A DNA stretch of 64,000 nt from Algorimicrobium algoritergicola (GCF_008086165.1 NZ_VSKL01000003.1:62001-126000); one strand, 5' to 3'; counted from the first letter of the stretch, positions 18,654 to 29,155 are shown. Numbers and translations: made by a program. The notes: generated by a model from the letters alone, not told the origin.

Positions 18654-19823
18654 ATGAAAATCTTATTATTAGGAGAATACAACTCTTCGCACTATACTTT
18701 AAAAGAAGGTTTGGAAAAACTGGGCCATGAGGTATTGGTAGTTGGACATGGTGATGGTTTCAAAAAAAGAAAAGTAGACATAAAATACACCTTAAAATAC
18801 ACTGAAGGTTTTTTTGGTAAGCTTAAATCTGTATTGTTTAGATTATTTGGTTTTGATATAACATCCATGGATGTAAAAAGGCAGTTTGATACTTTTAAAG
18901 ACCAATTAATAGGTTTTGATGTTGTTCAATTAATAAATGAAGCGGCTTTTAATACGACACCTAAAGTAGAAAAACGTTTATTAAAGTTCATTTTTAAAAA
19001 TAACAAAAATGTTTTTTTAATGTCCTGTGGCACCGACTATGTGAGCGTAAAATATGCTTTTGAAAAAAAATTCAAATACTCGATATTGACGCCATATTTT
19101 GAGAATAAAGGCTCTAAAAAAGATTTCTGGCATGCGCTCATGCACCTAACAAAACCTTATGTAGACTTGCATGAATACGTATATGAAAACATAAAAGGTG
19201 CACTGGCTAGCGATTTGGATTACCACATTCCTTTATTAGGAAATAAAAAATATTTGGGCATGATGCCTAACCCTATAAATTTAGAAAAATTAGATTATAT
19301 CGATTTAAAAGTAACCGATAAAATTGTCATTTTTCATGGTATCAATCAAAAGAATTATTACAAAAAAGGCAATGATATTTTTGAAGCTGCTTTGGAAATT
19401 TTAAAGAAAAACCATGCCGATAAAATTGATATTATAACAGTAAGGAGCTTGCCTTATGAAGCGTATATAAAAGCTTTTGATACGGCACATATTTTATTAG
19501 ATCAAGTATTTGCTTATGACCAAGGTTTTAATGCGTTGGAAGCTATGGCAAAAGGCAAAGTCGTATTTACAGGAGCAGAACAAGAATGGTTAGATTATTA
19601 TAATATTGAAGAAGATACGATTGCCATTAATGCGGAACCTGATGCTGAAAAAATTGCTAGAAAATTAGAATGGTTGATATTACATCCTGAAAAAATTTCA
19701 GAAATCTCCAAAAACGCTAGAGCTTTTATTGAGAAAGAACATCATTATGTTGATGTTGCAAAACTGTATTTAGAAAAGTGGGAATCTAAATTCTCGGAAA
19801 ACGCAACTCCAAAGAAACTCTAG
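18654..19823 (+). CDS. Glycosyltransferase (GT-B fold, group 1-like)
   Basis: 389 residues. The N-terminus KILLLGEYNSSHYTLKEGLEKLGHEV is a GT-B first strand and loop; the C-terminal half carries FHGINQKNYYKKGND and a donor-site-like GFNALEAMAKGKVV, an E-x7-E variant. A cytoplasmic sugar transferase with distant similarity to GT4 enzymes. ATG 18654 is 30 bases from the opposite-strand start. Its 3' end overlaps the convergent dioxygenase gene by 38 bases. Confidence 0.75.
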   Translation: MKILLLGEYNSSHYTLKEGLEKLGHEVLVVGHGDGFKKRKVDIKYTLKYTEGFFGKLKSVLFRLFGFDITSMDVKRQFDTFKDQLIGFDVVQLINEAAFNTTPKVEKRLLKFIFKNNKNVFLMSCGTDYVSVKYAFEKKFKYSILTPYFENKGSKKDFWHALMHLTKPYVDLHEYVYENIKGALASDLDYHIPLLGNKKYLGMMPNPINLEKLDYIDLKVTDKIVIFHGINQKNYYKKGNDIFEAALEILKKNHADKIDIITVRSLPYEAYIKAFDTAHILLDQVFAYDQGFNALEAMAKGKVVFTGAEQEWLDYYNIEEDTIAINAEPDAEKIARKLEWLILHPEKISEISKNARAFIEKEHHYVDVAKLYLEKWESKFSENATPKKL

Positions 19824-20616
19824 TTATATCCTTATTATTATTTACGGCTGCACCATGAATTAAAAAAGGCGTAAAAATTAAGGCGTCTCCCGGTTTTGGG
19901 TTTGGTCTTGTCATTTTAATACTTCCGGTTTTGGTTTCCAATATACATGGCACATAATATATATTACCATTAATTTCGGCACCTTTACTCTCGGTTCTTA
20001 AAATGTTATTTTCTGGAATTAAATGGCTACCAGGAAAAACAGGCAAAGATGAGTTTTCATTGCAACCTTCAATTGGAATCCAAACGTTTATAATATCTTC
20101 CCAATAGCTTAAATAACCATCTCTGTGAGGTGGATTTATATCTAAAGAATTCGGTCTGCTTATCCTGATTTGGATATGCGATTTTTGGAGTTCTTCAACC
20201 CAAGAAGTTAATTTATAACCTAAAATAGCTCCAAAACGTTCTGCCAGCGCATCAATATTAAAGTCGAAATCTTCGTTTTCTAAATTTCTAGTGATGTTAA
20301 TTACTTGGTTGTGACGTTCGTCTGTGTTAACTACTTCGTGGTATTTGGCTAGTGTAAAATTGTTCTCATCAAATGAAATATTATTTGCTTTAATAGCCTT
20401 AATTATATTTTGAGTTAAAGACTCTTTCAATCTTGAAAATTCATCATTAATAAAAGCTTCAACAACTTTATACCCGTCATGCTCCCAAGGCATTTTTGAT
20501 AAAACACTATTTGTTTTATTATAGAGCAATTCTTCTTTTCCCCAGAAAAACGCACCCTTTACATTAAACTCATAAGTTTTATCATCAATATATATATGAC
20601 AGGTTTTTGTATTCAT
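19786..20616 (-). CDS. Phytanoyl-CoA dioxygenase-like Fe(II)/2-oxoglutarate oxygenase
   Basis: 276 residues. The double-stranded beta-helix motif is PPHRDG (His164, Asp166) with the distal iron ligand in FLIHGAAVN (His254) and the 2-oxoglutarate-binding Arg about residue 266 (TRVSLELRF). It is the last gene of the minus-strand operon that starts at 26316. An oxygenase in an O-antigen locus suggests hydroxylation or desaturation of a sugar or a linker; the substrate is unknown. Confidence 0.8.
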   Translation of the reverse strand: MNTKTCHIYIDDKTYEFNVKGAFFWGKEELLYNKTNSVLSKMPWEHDGYKVVEAFINDEFSRLKESLTQNIIKAIKANNISFDENNFTLAKYHEVVNTDERHNQVINITRNLENEDFDFNIDALAERFGAILGYKLTSWVEELQKSHIQIRISRPNSLDINPPHRDGYLSYWEDIINVWIPIEGCNENSSLPVFPGSHLIPENNILRTESKGAEINGNIYYVPCILETKTGSIKMTRPNPKPGDALIFTPFLIHGAAVNNNKDITRVSLELRFPRI

Positions 20617-20620
20617 AGGT

Positions 20621-21940
20621 TTAAGAATCTAATTCATCTTCATTTTCATCTTCAGAAATCACACCAAACAAAGATGAACTAAAAATAAGCAATATCAGTC
20701 CGTAATATAAAACATAGGATGCAAAATGTGCAATATTAGCACCTTTCACACCATAAATATCTATAAAGTAAATACTCATGAAATATAAAATGGCAACTGA
20801 AAAAGCTTCGGTTATAATATAATGCCAGAACATTTTTTTTGCTAAAAACTGATACGCAATCACAATGGAAAGTACTTTTACAAAATCGCCCAATAATTGC
20901 CACAAGAATAAATCGGCTACAGGTTCAAACTCTTCTGAAAACACGACTAAAACAATAATATTTCGCAGTAAATAAATCACTAGTAATCCACCTGCAAAAA
21001 TTGGAATTATCGATTTATAGAAGTTAAAAACTTCAGCACGGAACTCTTTTTTATTATCAATTTCAGAAAATCTTGGTAAAATATAAAGTGTTAATAAAGA
21101 AGATACAAACATTAAGTAATATCGAGAAATCCGGTTCATAGCTTCCCAAAAACCAGCTTCTTTAAGTCCAACGGTATCAGTAATATAATTCCGAATGGCG
21201 ATGGCTACAATTGGCAGTAAAAAGGCTGAAAAAATAGCCATTACTGAATATGAGCTCAATTTTTTTACATAGTCTAGACTTATATGTTTCACCTGAATTA
21301 ATCCCGCTAAACTACGCCTGTTAGCAATACCAACCAATGTAATAAAGAACAATAAGGATTCTGAAATAACAACCGAAATTAAGGCGCCATCAATACGTTC
21401 TTTATAAATTAATAAGATGGTTATGGAAAGCCCAAAAATCTGCCCAATAATATTAATAACAATCAGTATTTTATACTTTGAAAAGCCATTCAAGATTCCA
21501 AAAATGAACATGTTTAAAGCATAAAATGGCAATGCAATTGCCATAATCCGGATAACATAAGCATAGTCATTATAATATGCAAAGACGTAATCATTGAGTT
21601 CGTCAGCAAAAAAATAGCAGAAAAAAGACACGATTACTGTTGCAATAAAACCGGAATAGAAAACCGTTGAAATCGTTTTACTGAGTTCCAAAGTATTCTC
21701 CTTGAATTCGGCAACATATTTTACCACACCATTATACAAGCCCAATATAGAAACTGCCTGAACAGAACTTAAAAAATTACGCAAATTTCCAATTAAAGCC
21801 ATTCCTTCTGCTCCAACATATAACGCAATAGCCTTAGATGTTAAAAACCCAGAAATGATTTTAACTAACATTGAAACCGAGTTTAAAGAGGCAACCTTAA
21901 ACAAGACATTACTATTAATATAGTTTAATAAACGTTTCAA
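20621..21940 (-). CDS. O-antigen flippase (Wzx-like, MATE/PST family)
   Basis: 439 residues with about 12 membrane segments, no large soluble domain. The N-terminal motif SLNSVSMLVKIISGFLTSKA and the general layout match O-antigen translocases that flip undecaprenyl-linked repeat units. The start is TTG 21940, placed directly after the stop codon of the aminotransferase gene (stop and start abut with no gap), which points to translational coupling. No Wzy polymerase is evident. Confidence 0.85.
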   Translation of the reverse strand: MKRLLNYINSNVLFKVASLNSVSMLVKIISGFLTSKAIALYVGAEGMALIGNLRNFLSSVQAVSILGLYNGVVKYVAEFKENTLELSKTISTVFYSGFIATVIVSFFCYFFADELNDYVFAYYNDYAYVIRIMAIALPFYALNMFIFGILNGFSKYKILIVINIIGQIFGLSITILLIYKERIDGALISVVISESLLFFITLVGIANRRSLAGLIQVKHISLDYVKKLSSYSVMAIFSAFLLPIVAIAIRNYITDTVGLKEAGFWEAMNRISRYYLMFVSSLLTLYILPRFSEIDNKKEFRAEVFNFYKSIIPIFAGGLLVIYLLRNIIVLVVFSEEFEPVADLFLWQLLGDFVKVLSIVIAYQFLAKKMFWHYIITEAFSVAILYFMSIYFIDIYGVKGANIAHFASYVLYYGLILLIFSSSLFGVISEDENEDELDS

Positions 21941-23041
21941 TTAGTAGGTGTTTAGGATGTTAATAATTTTTATCACATCAGATTCTAACAGTATTGGACT
22001 CATAGGAATACTAACTACATTGTTATGTATAGTTTCCGTAATTGGTAATTTTAAATGCGCATAGTTTTGTAGTGCTGTTTGTTTATGTGGTGGAATTGGG
22101 TAATGGATTAAGGTTTCCACATTATGCGTCTTCAAATGGTTTACAAACACAGTTCTATCTTCTACCTGAACCACAAAAACATGAAATACATGATTTTCCG
22201 AACCATCATAGAATGGCAGTTTAATTTTAGGGTTTTTAATACCTTTCAAATACTGATTTGCTACTTTGCGTCTTTCGTTATTATCAGCATCTAAATCTGG
22301 TAATTTAATATTTAAAAAAGCAGCTTGAAGGGCATCTAAGCGTTTATTATAACCAACACGTGTATTCACATATTTTTCTTCAGAACCATAATTTCGTAAT
22401 TCAGAAATAACTTGTGCTAATCCCTTATTATTTGTTGTTACTGCTCCAGCATCTCCTAATGCACCCAAATTTTTTCCTGGATAAAAGCTAAACGCAGCTG
22501 CATCTGCCAAATTTCCTGCTCTTTTTCCGTTGGAATATTTTGCACCTTGCGCTTGAGCAGCATCTTCAATGACTAGTAATTTATGATTTTTAGCTAGTTG
22601 ATTTACACCATCCATATTGGCCAATTGACCATATAAATGTACGACCAAAATAGCTTTTGTTTTTGATGATATGTGTTTTTCAATTTCAGAAGCATCAATG
22701 TTGTAAGTTTCTGAATCTGGCTCTACGAAAACAGGTTTTAAGTCGGCATGGATAACGGCTAAAACACTTGCTATAAACGTATTTGCAGGCACGATAACTT
22801 CATCACCAGATTTTAATTCACCTAAGGCGATGTAGGCTTTAAAAATTAAAATTAAAGCATCCAATCCATTACTGACACCTATGGTATATTTAGTACCACA
22901 ATATTGCGAAAAACGCGTTTCAAAGGCATCAACTTCAGGACCAAGAATGTAGTTTCCGTTTTTTAAAAATTGTTGAAATTTTTCTTGAAATACTGCTTCA
23001 TAACGTGCATTTATTGCTGGAAGATCTAGAAATTTTATCAT
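21941..23041 (-). CDS. fdtB: DegT/DnrJ/EryC1/StrS sugar aminotransferase (FdtB-like)
   Basis: 366 residues. PLP lysine is Lys190 in [27 protein letters not shown] and VSNGLDAL are the family's N-terminal landmarks. Together with the FdtA-like ketoisomerase in the locus, it should aminate the 3-keto position of dTDP-3-keto-6-deoxyhexose. It overlaps the upstream FemAB-like gene by 4 bases (ATGA). The symbol rests on the co-occurrence of FdtA, not on sequence alone. Confidence 0.83.
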   Translation of the reverse strand: MIKFLDLPAINARYEAVFQEKFQQFLKNGNYILGPEVDAFETRFSQYCGTKYTIGVSNGLDALILIFKAYIALGELKSGDEVIVPANTFIASVLAVIHADLKPVFVEPDSETYNIDASEIEKHISSKTKAILVVHLYGQLANMDGVNQLAKNHKLLVIEDAAQAQGAKYSNGKRAGNLADAAAFSFYPGKNLGALGDAGAVTTNNKGLAQVISELRNYGSEEKYVNTRVGYNKRLDALQAAFLNIKLPDLDADNNERRKVANQYLKGIKNPKIKLPFYDGSENHVFHVFVVQVEDRTVFVNHLKTHNVETLIHYPIPPHKQTALQNYAHLKLPITETIHNNVVSIPMSPILLESDVIKIINILNTY

Positions 23042-24036
23042 AGCATCACGTTATTTAGTTTTACATGATTACACACGGGTACCGAATAAAAATCCTGGGT
23101 CATACTGCGCGCTCCAAAACCTTCTTTCCAATATAGTAATCCAGAATTCACCTGTTTACCTTGATTTTCATTAGAAATACCAAAGTCGAAAAATAGTTTA
23201 TCCTTACATGCATTTTTCAAAAGAAAGTCATGTAAAAAATCCAAACTACCTAATTGATTTTTATCGGCATTTCCCGAAATATATTGCGAATGTGCTACGT
23301 GATCTGTTATAAAAATCGTGGTTCCTGCTACCAAATCATCATTTTTATAAACGTTGAATTGCTTAATATTATTAGGAAAACGCTCCTGTAATAATTTGAT
23401 TTCTTCTAATGAATGAACCGGTTTCGCTTCATGCTTTTCTTCCAAATTCGGAATAAGAATAGTATTCCAAAATTCATCAAAAAGATTGTCGTTCTTAACA
23501 ACTAATTGATTTTTAATGGCGCGTTTTACACCATCTTTACGGTCTTTTGAAAACGCTATTTCTTCAGACAGCTTCACAACCGAAAGCATATCACGCCTGA
23601 TTAGTTTAGCTTCCATCAAAAACATGAGGTAATTAATTTCATCGTTTGGAATACTTGAATAAATAGCTGGCAATTGTTTAAGTTGCAATGTATCAAATCC
23701 TTCAGATTCAAAAAATAGAAGAAGACTTTTAAAAATTTCTAAAACTGCTTGGAATTTTAATTTGGCACTGTATACCAAACCACCATAGGTTAATCCTTGA
23801 TGACTAAATACTATTTTTTCTACTTTATTAGCAGGAAAAACGGCAATTGGTTTATCCTTTTTAAATATAATAACAGACGCATCTTGAAAACGATCTTGAT
23901 GATAGTCCATAAAATCCCGATGGAACAAGAATGTGCCATTTTTAGAATTATGAACCAATTTATTCCATTGGGAATAAAAAGACGGTTCATAAAACTGAAC
24001 AGAATATGCGGAATTATTTAAATGGCTATCGGTCAA
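23038..24036 (-). CDS. FemAB/GNAT-like N-acyltransferase
   Basis: 332 residues. The first half (about 30-160) and the second half (190-310) look like two tandem GNAT-type domains, as in FemAB. Recognisable parts are [27 protein letters not shown]-like segment and the C-terminal [26 protein letters not shown]. Located between FdtB and the GT-C gene with 4-base overlaps at both ends, it may acylate the amino sugar made by FdtA/FdtB (an inference from position). Not a recognised FdtC, which is a different fold. Confidence 0.72.
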   Translation of the reverse strand: MTDSHLNNSAYSVQFYEPSFYSQWNKLVHNSKNGTFLFHRDFMDYHQDRFQDASVIIFKKDKPIAVFPANKVEKIVFSHQGLTYGGLVYSAKLKFQAVLEIFKSLLLFFESEGFDTLQLKQLPAIYSSIPNDEINYLMFLMEAKLIRRDMLSVVKLSEEIAFSKDRKDGVKRAIKNQLVVKNDNLFDEFWNTILIPNLEEKHEAKPVHSLEEIKLLQERFPNNIKQFNVYKNDDLVAGTTIFITDHVAHSQYISGNADKNQLGSLDFLHDFLLKNACKDKLFFDFGISNENQGKQVNSGLLYWKEGFGARSMTQDFYSVPVCNHVKLNNVML

Positions 24037-25340
24037 AATTTAAATTTATTTACAAGCGGTTTTAAGAACCACCAATCTCTTTCTTTAAAATACAACAGCA
24101 CACTAATTATAATTAAAAATTCAAAAGGAAAACTGAATCTATTATTGGTACCATAGGTTAATAGTGCTTGAAGTATGGATGCTATAAATATAACCGACAT
24201 TATTATAAAACCGATGTCTATTGTTCTATTTTTAATGGCTTTTATAATTAAAACTGGCACTAGAAGTAAAAAAACAAATCGGAATAGATATAAAATGGGT
24301 TCTTGAATATACCAAATACCACGAAATAGTTTATTGGCATATTTAAAATTGAAATCGTTATAATTCCAATAAAGCGTAGGGTTCCAGAAATCCCTCCAGG
24401 AATAAAAAACCACTTGATGCAAGTATTCCATGGGATTGTTAGCTATGGTAACTTTTGCATATGCAGTTAGTGCCTTGGATAGTTCTGAAAATTCCATGTT
24501 ATATTTATCATAAGCGCCATCATCATAAGCATACCAAATGGACATGGCAATGTCTTTGTTTTCTATAATAGCTTCGTCACGATATGCTACATAGGGTTCT
24601 GAAAGCCATTTGAATTCATCAGGAGATTTTTCGGCAAAACGCACACAATTCTGGGAAATATAAACACCCATTAACGTGGTAGAAGAAAAATAACCGTGAT
24701 GTTTTTCTATTACTGATGACCATCCTAAATACGCTAAAACAGGAAATACTAAAATGATGAATCGCGAAGCTAATAATTTAAAATTTTTAGGCTCCTTTAA
24801 AAACCAAAAACCATATAATAGAAAAGGAATATATAAATAAAATGGCTTGGTAAGCACTAAATAACCAAACAGTAAACCCAGTATCACGTGCATGGCAAAC
24901 GTTTGCTTGTTCAGGGTTATTAAGTAAAAAGCAAGCGTTATTAATAACAGAATAAAGGACTCCATTAAAATTGCCGTTTCAAAAAAGTATATATGTATAA
25001 ATGTTTGCAAAAACAGTGTAATATAGAGACTTTGCTTTTTAGAAAACCTTAAATTTTGTAATAGTAAATACCACAAAACAGCTGTAATAATACCAAATAG
25101 CCATTGATAAAAAACAGTAACATACAAATTACCAAAGGATAGCGCTAAAATTAATGCGTAACCTGGTGTTCGCGCACCATCATAACCAGAATAACTTAAA
25201 GCAGAAATATGTTCGGCTAAATCAATATAACCCGAACTATCCGGATAGATTGTAACATGCGTATAAAACACAAAAAAGATGAGCATACGCACCAGCAAAC
25301 CAAACGCACTGATATAAATTATATTGGTATCCTTTATCAT
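24033..25340 (-). CDS. GT-C fold membrane glycosyltransferase (GT39/ArnT-like)
   Basis: 435 residues, roughly 10-11 membrane segments. The first periplasmic loop contains YPDSSGYIDLAE, an acidic D-x-x-x motif typical of GT-C enzymes that use polyprenyl-phosphate sugars, followed by GARTPGYAL. It would transfer the sugar from a lipid carrier on the periplasmic face. The GtrB-like enzyme immediately upstream (44 bases) could supply that carrier. It overlaps the downstream gene by 4 bases. Confidence 0.78.
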   Translation of the reverse strand: MIKDTNIIYISAFGLLVRMLIFFVFYTHVTIYPDSSGYIDLAEHISALSYSGYDGARTPGYALILALSFGNLYVTVFYQWLFGIITAVLWYLLLQNLRFSKKQSLYITLFLQTFIHIYFFETAILMESFILLLITLAFYLITLNKQTFAMHVILGLLFGYLVLTKPFYLYIPFLLYGFWFLKEPKNFKLLASRFIILVFPVLAYLGWSSVIEKHHGYFSSTTLMGVYISQNCVRFAEKSPDEFKWLSEPYVAYRDEAIIENKDIAMSIWYAYDDGAYDKYNMEFSELSKALTAYAKVTIANNPMEYLHQVVFYSWRDFWNPTLYWNYNDFNFKYANKLFRGIWYIQEPILYLFRFVFLLLVPVLIIKAIKNRTIDIGFIIMSVIFIASILQALLTYGTNNRFSFPFEFLIIISVLLYFKERDWWFLKPLVNKFKF

Positions 25341-25383
25341 GTTTATAAAATAGCCTTATTATTTAAAAGTTACGGTTTCAAAT

Positions 25384-26316
25384 TTACCAGTTTTCTACTA
25401 TTTGGGAATCTGCATAATAGGCAACTTTCTTATTTCCGGTTTGTTTGCTCAAAATATTTAATTGAAGCGATCCTAAAACAAAAACACCTATGCTTATTAA
25501 TAAGGAATTAAAAAGCGTTGCCATCAAGGTACTACTCCAACCAGGAACCGCAACATCAATCACATATTTTTTATAGAGAATAAAGCCTGTTAAAATAAGA
25601 ATGCCAAAAATTAAAAACATACAAAGTTTTATAAATACAAAAAGCAAGCTTTGTGCATTTTCCACAAAGGAATTGACAGCGTGATAAAATAAGTTTTTGA
25701 AGCCCATTTTAGATTCGCCAGAAATTCGTTGATTCCTATCCCATTTAACTTGTGTTTTATAGCATTTCTGATTATCAAGAAAAGCCGCTAAATGCACAAA
25801 GGAATTTTCAGTAGTCGTGTTCACTAGCTTCGGACTCATCATACAGAAATTGCCGAAGTTTAAGCGTTTACCAATGACTACTTTAAATAAGCTTTGATAC
25901 AATCGGTAAAAGAATTTAAAGCGCCAATTTTCATTGCGCTTGCCTCGGATTACCTGTACCAAATCCTTATCTGTATGTTTCAATAATTCTTGTATAGCTA
26001 CAGGATCATCTTCACCATCTGCATCCATGATAATTACATTATCAAAATTTTTAGAATGTGCGTAGATGAGTCCTTGTTGAATAGCTTTTTGATGTCCCAT
26101 ATTGAATTTCAAAGCTAACAGCACAGTGTTTATAGTAGGTGACGCTATCTTTAAGTTTGCAATTCGTGCTTTAGTATCATCAAGTGAGCCATCGTCAATA
26201 TAAATCAGCTCGAATAAAAAAGGAAGCTTTTCTAATTTCGAAACAAGCTGACTAGTAAGAATATCAATTCCTGAACTTTCATTATAACAAGGTAAAAGAA
26301 TGGCTATTTTTTTCAT
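25384..26316 (-). CDS. Polyprenyl-phosphate glycosyltransferase (GtrB/DPM1-like GT2)
   Basis: 310 residues. GT-A domain: ILLPCYNESSGI, YIDDGSLDDT, FNMGHQKAIQQGL, and IIMDADGEDDP, then two C-terminal membrane helices (about 222-248 and 265-292). This is the layout of GtrB, which loads glucose or another hexose onto undecaprenyl phosphate. First gene of the minus operon. ATG 26316 starts right at the first strand. Confidence 0.85.
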   Translation of the reverse strand: MKKIAILLPCYNESSGIDILTSQLVSKLEKLPFLFELIYIDDGSLDDTKARIANLKIASPTINTVLLALKFNMGHQKAIQQGLIYAHSKNFDNVIIMDADGEDDPVAIQELLKHTDKDLVQVIRGKRNENWRFKFFYRLYQSLFKVVIGKRLNFGNFCMMSPKLVNTTTENSFVHLAAFLDNQKCYKTQVKWDRNQRISGESKMGFKNLFYHAVNSFVENAQSLLFVFIKLCMFLIFGILILTGFILYKKYVIDVAVPGWSSTLMATLFNSLLISIGVFVLGSLQLNILSKQTGNKKVAYYADSQIVENW

Positions 26317-26633
26317 TTTATACTAATAATATATGCTTTAGAATAGATTCCACAGGTTTAATTCTGAATTATTACATTTTCAGTCATCACAAAATAAACA
26401 CGTTTAAAAAACAAGCACATACATACATTTGACGTAAATATAGTAAAAGTCTAAACTTTCTTAATCATTAAGTAATAAAGATTTAAAAGCATGAATAAAC
26501 CATTGAATAAATTGATTAACCAACGCGTTCCGTCTTTTCAATATCACCTTTTTTCAATGAGATAAGAAAACAAAAAAAGAGGAATCGTTTTACGGATTCC
26601 TCTTAAGTATATAATTACATACTAGAATTTTGA
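26317..26633. other. Intergenic region between the polysaccharide operon and typA
   Basis: 317 bases. It holds the typA terminator (26577-26604) and, to the left, the region from which the minus-strand polysaccharide operon must be transcribed. The closest match to a -7 box there is one mismatch off and has no clear -33; nothing else is seen. Confidence 0.5.
26577..26604 (-). terminator. Rho-independent terminator of typA
   Basis: A 10-bp perfect stem (AAGAGGAATC on the plus strand against GATTCCTCTT) with an 8-base loop. Read on the minus strand it is followed by a run of T, 30 bases after the typA stop. Confidence 0.88.
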
Positions 26634-28433
26634 TTAGAAATTCTTATTACGTTTTCTTTCAACTTCTGTTAAGTAAATTTTACGTAAACGAATATGATGT
26701 GGTGTTACCTCAACATATTCATCTTTCTGAATATATTCTAAAGCTTCTTCTAAAGAGAATTTAATTGCCGGAACAATTTTCGCTTTATCATCAGCACCAG
26801 AACTACGAACGTTACTTAACTTTTTGGTTTTGGTTACGTTAATGGCCATATCGTCACCACGTGAGTTTTCACCAATTACTTGACCTTCATAAATATCTTC
26901 ACCTGGATCAACGAAAAACTTACCACGATCTTGTAATTTATCAATAGAGTAAGGTATTGCTTGACCTCTTTCCATAGATACTAATGAACCATTTTGACGT
27001 TCTGGAATACCACCTTTTAACGGTTGGTATTCTTTAAAACGGTGCGCCATAATAGCTTCACCAGCTGTAGCTGTTAATAATTGGTTACGTAAACCAATAA
27101 TACCACGTGATGGTACTAAAAACTGACAAACCATACGGTCACCTTTAGCTTCCATACTAGTCATTTCACCTTTACGCATGGTTACCATTTCAATAGCTTT
27201 ACCTGAAACATGTTCTGGTAAATCAATTGTCATTTCTTCAATTGGCTCACATTTCACACCATCAATTACCTTGATAATTACTTGTGGTTGACCAATTTGA
27301 AGTTCATAACCTTCACGACGCATGGTTTCAATTAAAACCGATAAGTGTAATACACCACGACCGAAAACCATAAATTTATCAGCACTATCCGTATCTTCAA
27401 CACGTAAGGCTAAATTCTTCTCCAATTCTTTATATAAACGATCTTTAATATGACGAGATGTTACAAATTTACCATCCTGACCAAAAAATGGCGAATCATT
27501 AATAGTAAATAACATACTCATTGTTGGCTCATCAATAGCAATTGTTTTTAAACCTTCTGGGTTTTCAGCATCTGCAACAGTATCACCAATTTCAAAACCT
27601 TCAAGGCCTACAATAGCACAAATATCACCTACTTGAACTTCTTCTACTTTTTTACGGCCTACACCTTCAAAAACATGTAATTCCTTAATTCTATTTTTTA
27701 CAATACTTCCGTCTCTTTTTACTAACGAAATATTCTGACCAACTTTAAGTTCACCACGTGTTAAACGACCAATTGCAATTCGACCTGTGAAAGACGAAAA
27801 ATCTAAAGATGTAATTAACATTTGTGTGTTTCCTACCGGAATTTTTGGCTCAGGAATATGCTCAATAACCATATCTAATAATGGCTCTATATTATCTGTT
27901 TCGTTTCTCCAGTCGTCACTCATCCAGTTATTTTTAGCTGAACCGTAAACGGTTGGAAAATCTAACTGCCACTCCTCTGCACCTAATTCGAACATTAAGT
28001 CGAATACTTTTTCATGCACCTCATCTGGTGTACAGTTTTCTTTATCTACTTTATTAATAACTACGCAAGGTTTTAAACCTAGATCGATAGCTTTCTGCAA
28101 CACAAAACGCGTTTGTGGCATAGGACCTTCAAAAGCATCAACTAATAAGCAAACACCATCAGCCATGTTTAAAACACGTTCCACTTCACCACCAAAATCG
28201 GCGTGACCAGGTGTATCAATAATATTAATTTTCGTTCCTTTATAAATTACCGAAACGTTTTTAGATGTAATAGTAATTCCACGTTCACGTTCTAAATCAT
28301 TATTATCTAATATTAAATCACCTGTATTTTCGTTTTCACGAAATAATTGACAGTGGTACATAATTTTATCCACCAAGGTCGTTTTACCGTGATCGACGTG
28401 AGCAATGATTGCAATGTTTTTTATTTGAGCCAT
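26634..28433 (-). CDS. typA: Ribosome-associated translational GTPase TypA/BipA
   Basis: 599 residues, the usual size. G1 AHVDHGKTT (11-19), G3 DTPGHADFGG, G4 NKVD, then the EF-G-like domains II, III and V and the BipA-specific C-terminal domain with the QERGQAIPYSIDKLQDRGKF-like region. It binds ribosomes under stress and assists large-subunit assembly at low temperature. Single gene with its own promoter and terminator. ATG 28433. Confidence 0.95.
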   Translation of the reverse strand: MAQIKNIAIIAHVDHGKTTLVDKIMYHCQLFRENENTGDLILDNNDLERERGITITSKNVSVIYKGTKINIIDTPGHADFGGEVERVLNMADGVCLLVDAFEGPMPQTRFVLQKAIDLGLKPCVVINKVDKENCTPDEVHEKVFDLMFELGAEEWQLDFPTVYGSAKNNWMSDDWRNETDNIEPLLDMVIEHIPEPKIPVGNTQMLITSLDFSSFTGRIAIGRLTRGELKVGQNISLVKRDGSIVKNRIKELHVFEGVGRKKVEEVQVGDICAIVGLEGFEIGDTVADAENPEGLKTIAIDEPTMSMLFTINDSPFFGQDGKFVTSRHIKDRLYKELEKNLALRVEDTDSADKFMVFGRGVLHLSVLIETMRREGYELQIGQPQVIIKVIDGVKCEPIEEMTIDLPEHVSGKAIEMVTMRKGEMTSMEAKGDRMVCQFLVPSRGIIGLRNQLLTATAGEAIMAHRFKEYQPLKGGIPERQNGSLVSMERGQAIPYSIDKLQDRGKFFVDPGEDIYEGQVIGENSRGDDMAINVTKTKKLSNVRSSGADDKAKIVPAIKFSLEEALEYIQKDEYVEVTPHHIRLRKIYLTEVERKRNKNF

Positions 28434-28782
28434 ATATGGTGCCTTATTTTAAGCGTGCAAAGGTACATTAAATTATTTTCTAATTTAACATCTGAACAAA
28501 TAAATGTTAATCACCTCGTAATATTAGGGTTATGCAGGAATATTTGTAAGTTAATTTGGTATTTACACACAATAAATCCATGTAAAATCATGGTAAAAAA
28601 AACAATTTTTTACACCCACATAATTTAGTTAATAATTTGTTATATTCGATTTTTAATATACGAACTATTTGTATATTTCGTTGTATAAAAGTGATAGTAA
28701 ATATAATTTTCACCTCGATTAATAGCAAAAAAGAGGCTTTATTTACTACAAAACATAAGTGTAAAACCTAATTTTTGTAGCC
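28434..28782. other. Intergenic region upstream of typA
   Basis: 349 bases between divergent typA and a small membrane protein gene. It contains the typA -7 box (28458-28465). A small CCATG/CATGG hairpin lies near 28577-28592. Nothing gene-like is seen; short open frames here are AT-rich and lack any signal. Confidence 0.5.
28458..28465 (-). promoter_or_regulatory. -7 box of typA
   Basis: TACCTTTG on the minus strand, a perfect match to TAnnTTTG, 24 bases upstream of the typA ATG. No good TTG at the -33 spacing. Confidence 0.55.
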
Positions 28783-29142
28783 ATGAAACCAATAAATGAG
28801 TATTATAAGTTTATTCCCTATTTATATTTTATTGCAGCCATAACCTATTGGTTTACGGATGTGAATAAAAATGAAGGCATATCTGCCTATCCTATTTTAT
28901 TATTTGCTGTACCTTTTGTTTGGCAACTTTTTAAACCGAGCAAGCATCTTAATTTTACGCTAGGTATTATTTTTGTCTGCTTATCGTCCTATATGATATT
29001 AGCGTATTTATCAGATTTATTTAAAATTATTTCATTTTCAGAAACTGTTAAAAGCTTCATCATTGTAGGTGGTCTATTTGTTTTTACCAATTTTGCCATG
29101 TCCCTTTGGATGATAAGAAATAGCATTAAAAAAACTTTTTAA
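28783..29142 (+). CDS. Small four-helix membrane protein, unknown function
   Basis: 119 residues with four hydrophobic segments (about 10-24, 36-51, 57-76, 86-108) and short polar loops. No motif recognised. ATG 28783. It ends 33 bases before kdsA, but a -7 box lies in that gap, so the two need not be one operon. Confidence 0.6.
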   Translation: MKPINEYYKFIPYLYFIAAITYWFTDVNKNEGISAYPILLFAVPFVWQLFKPSKHLNFTLGIIFVCLSSYMILAYLSDLFKIISFSETVKSFIIVGGLFVFTNFAMSLWMIRNSIKKTF

Positions 29143-29147
29143 ATGTG

Positions 29148-29155
29148 TATCTTTG
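29148..29155 (+). promoter_or_regulatory. -7 box of kdsA
   Basis: TATCTTTG matches the -7 consensus in full, 20 bases before the kdsA ATG. The -33 element is not clear. Confidence 0.5.
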
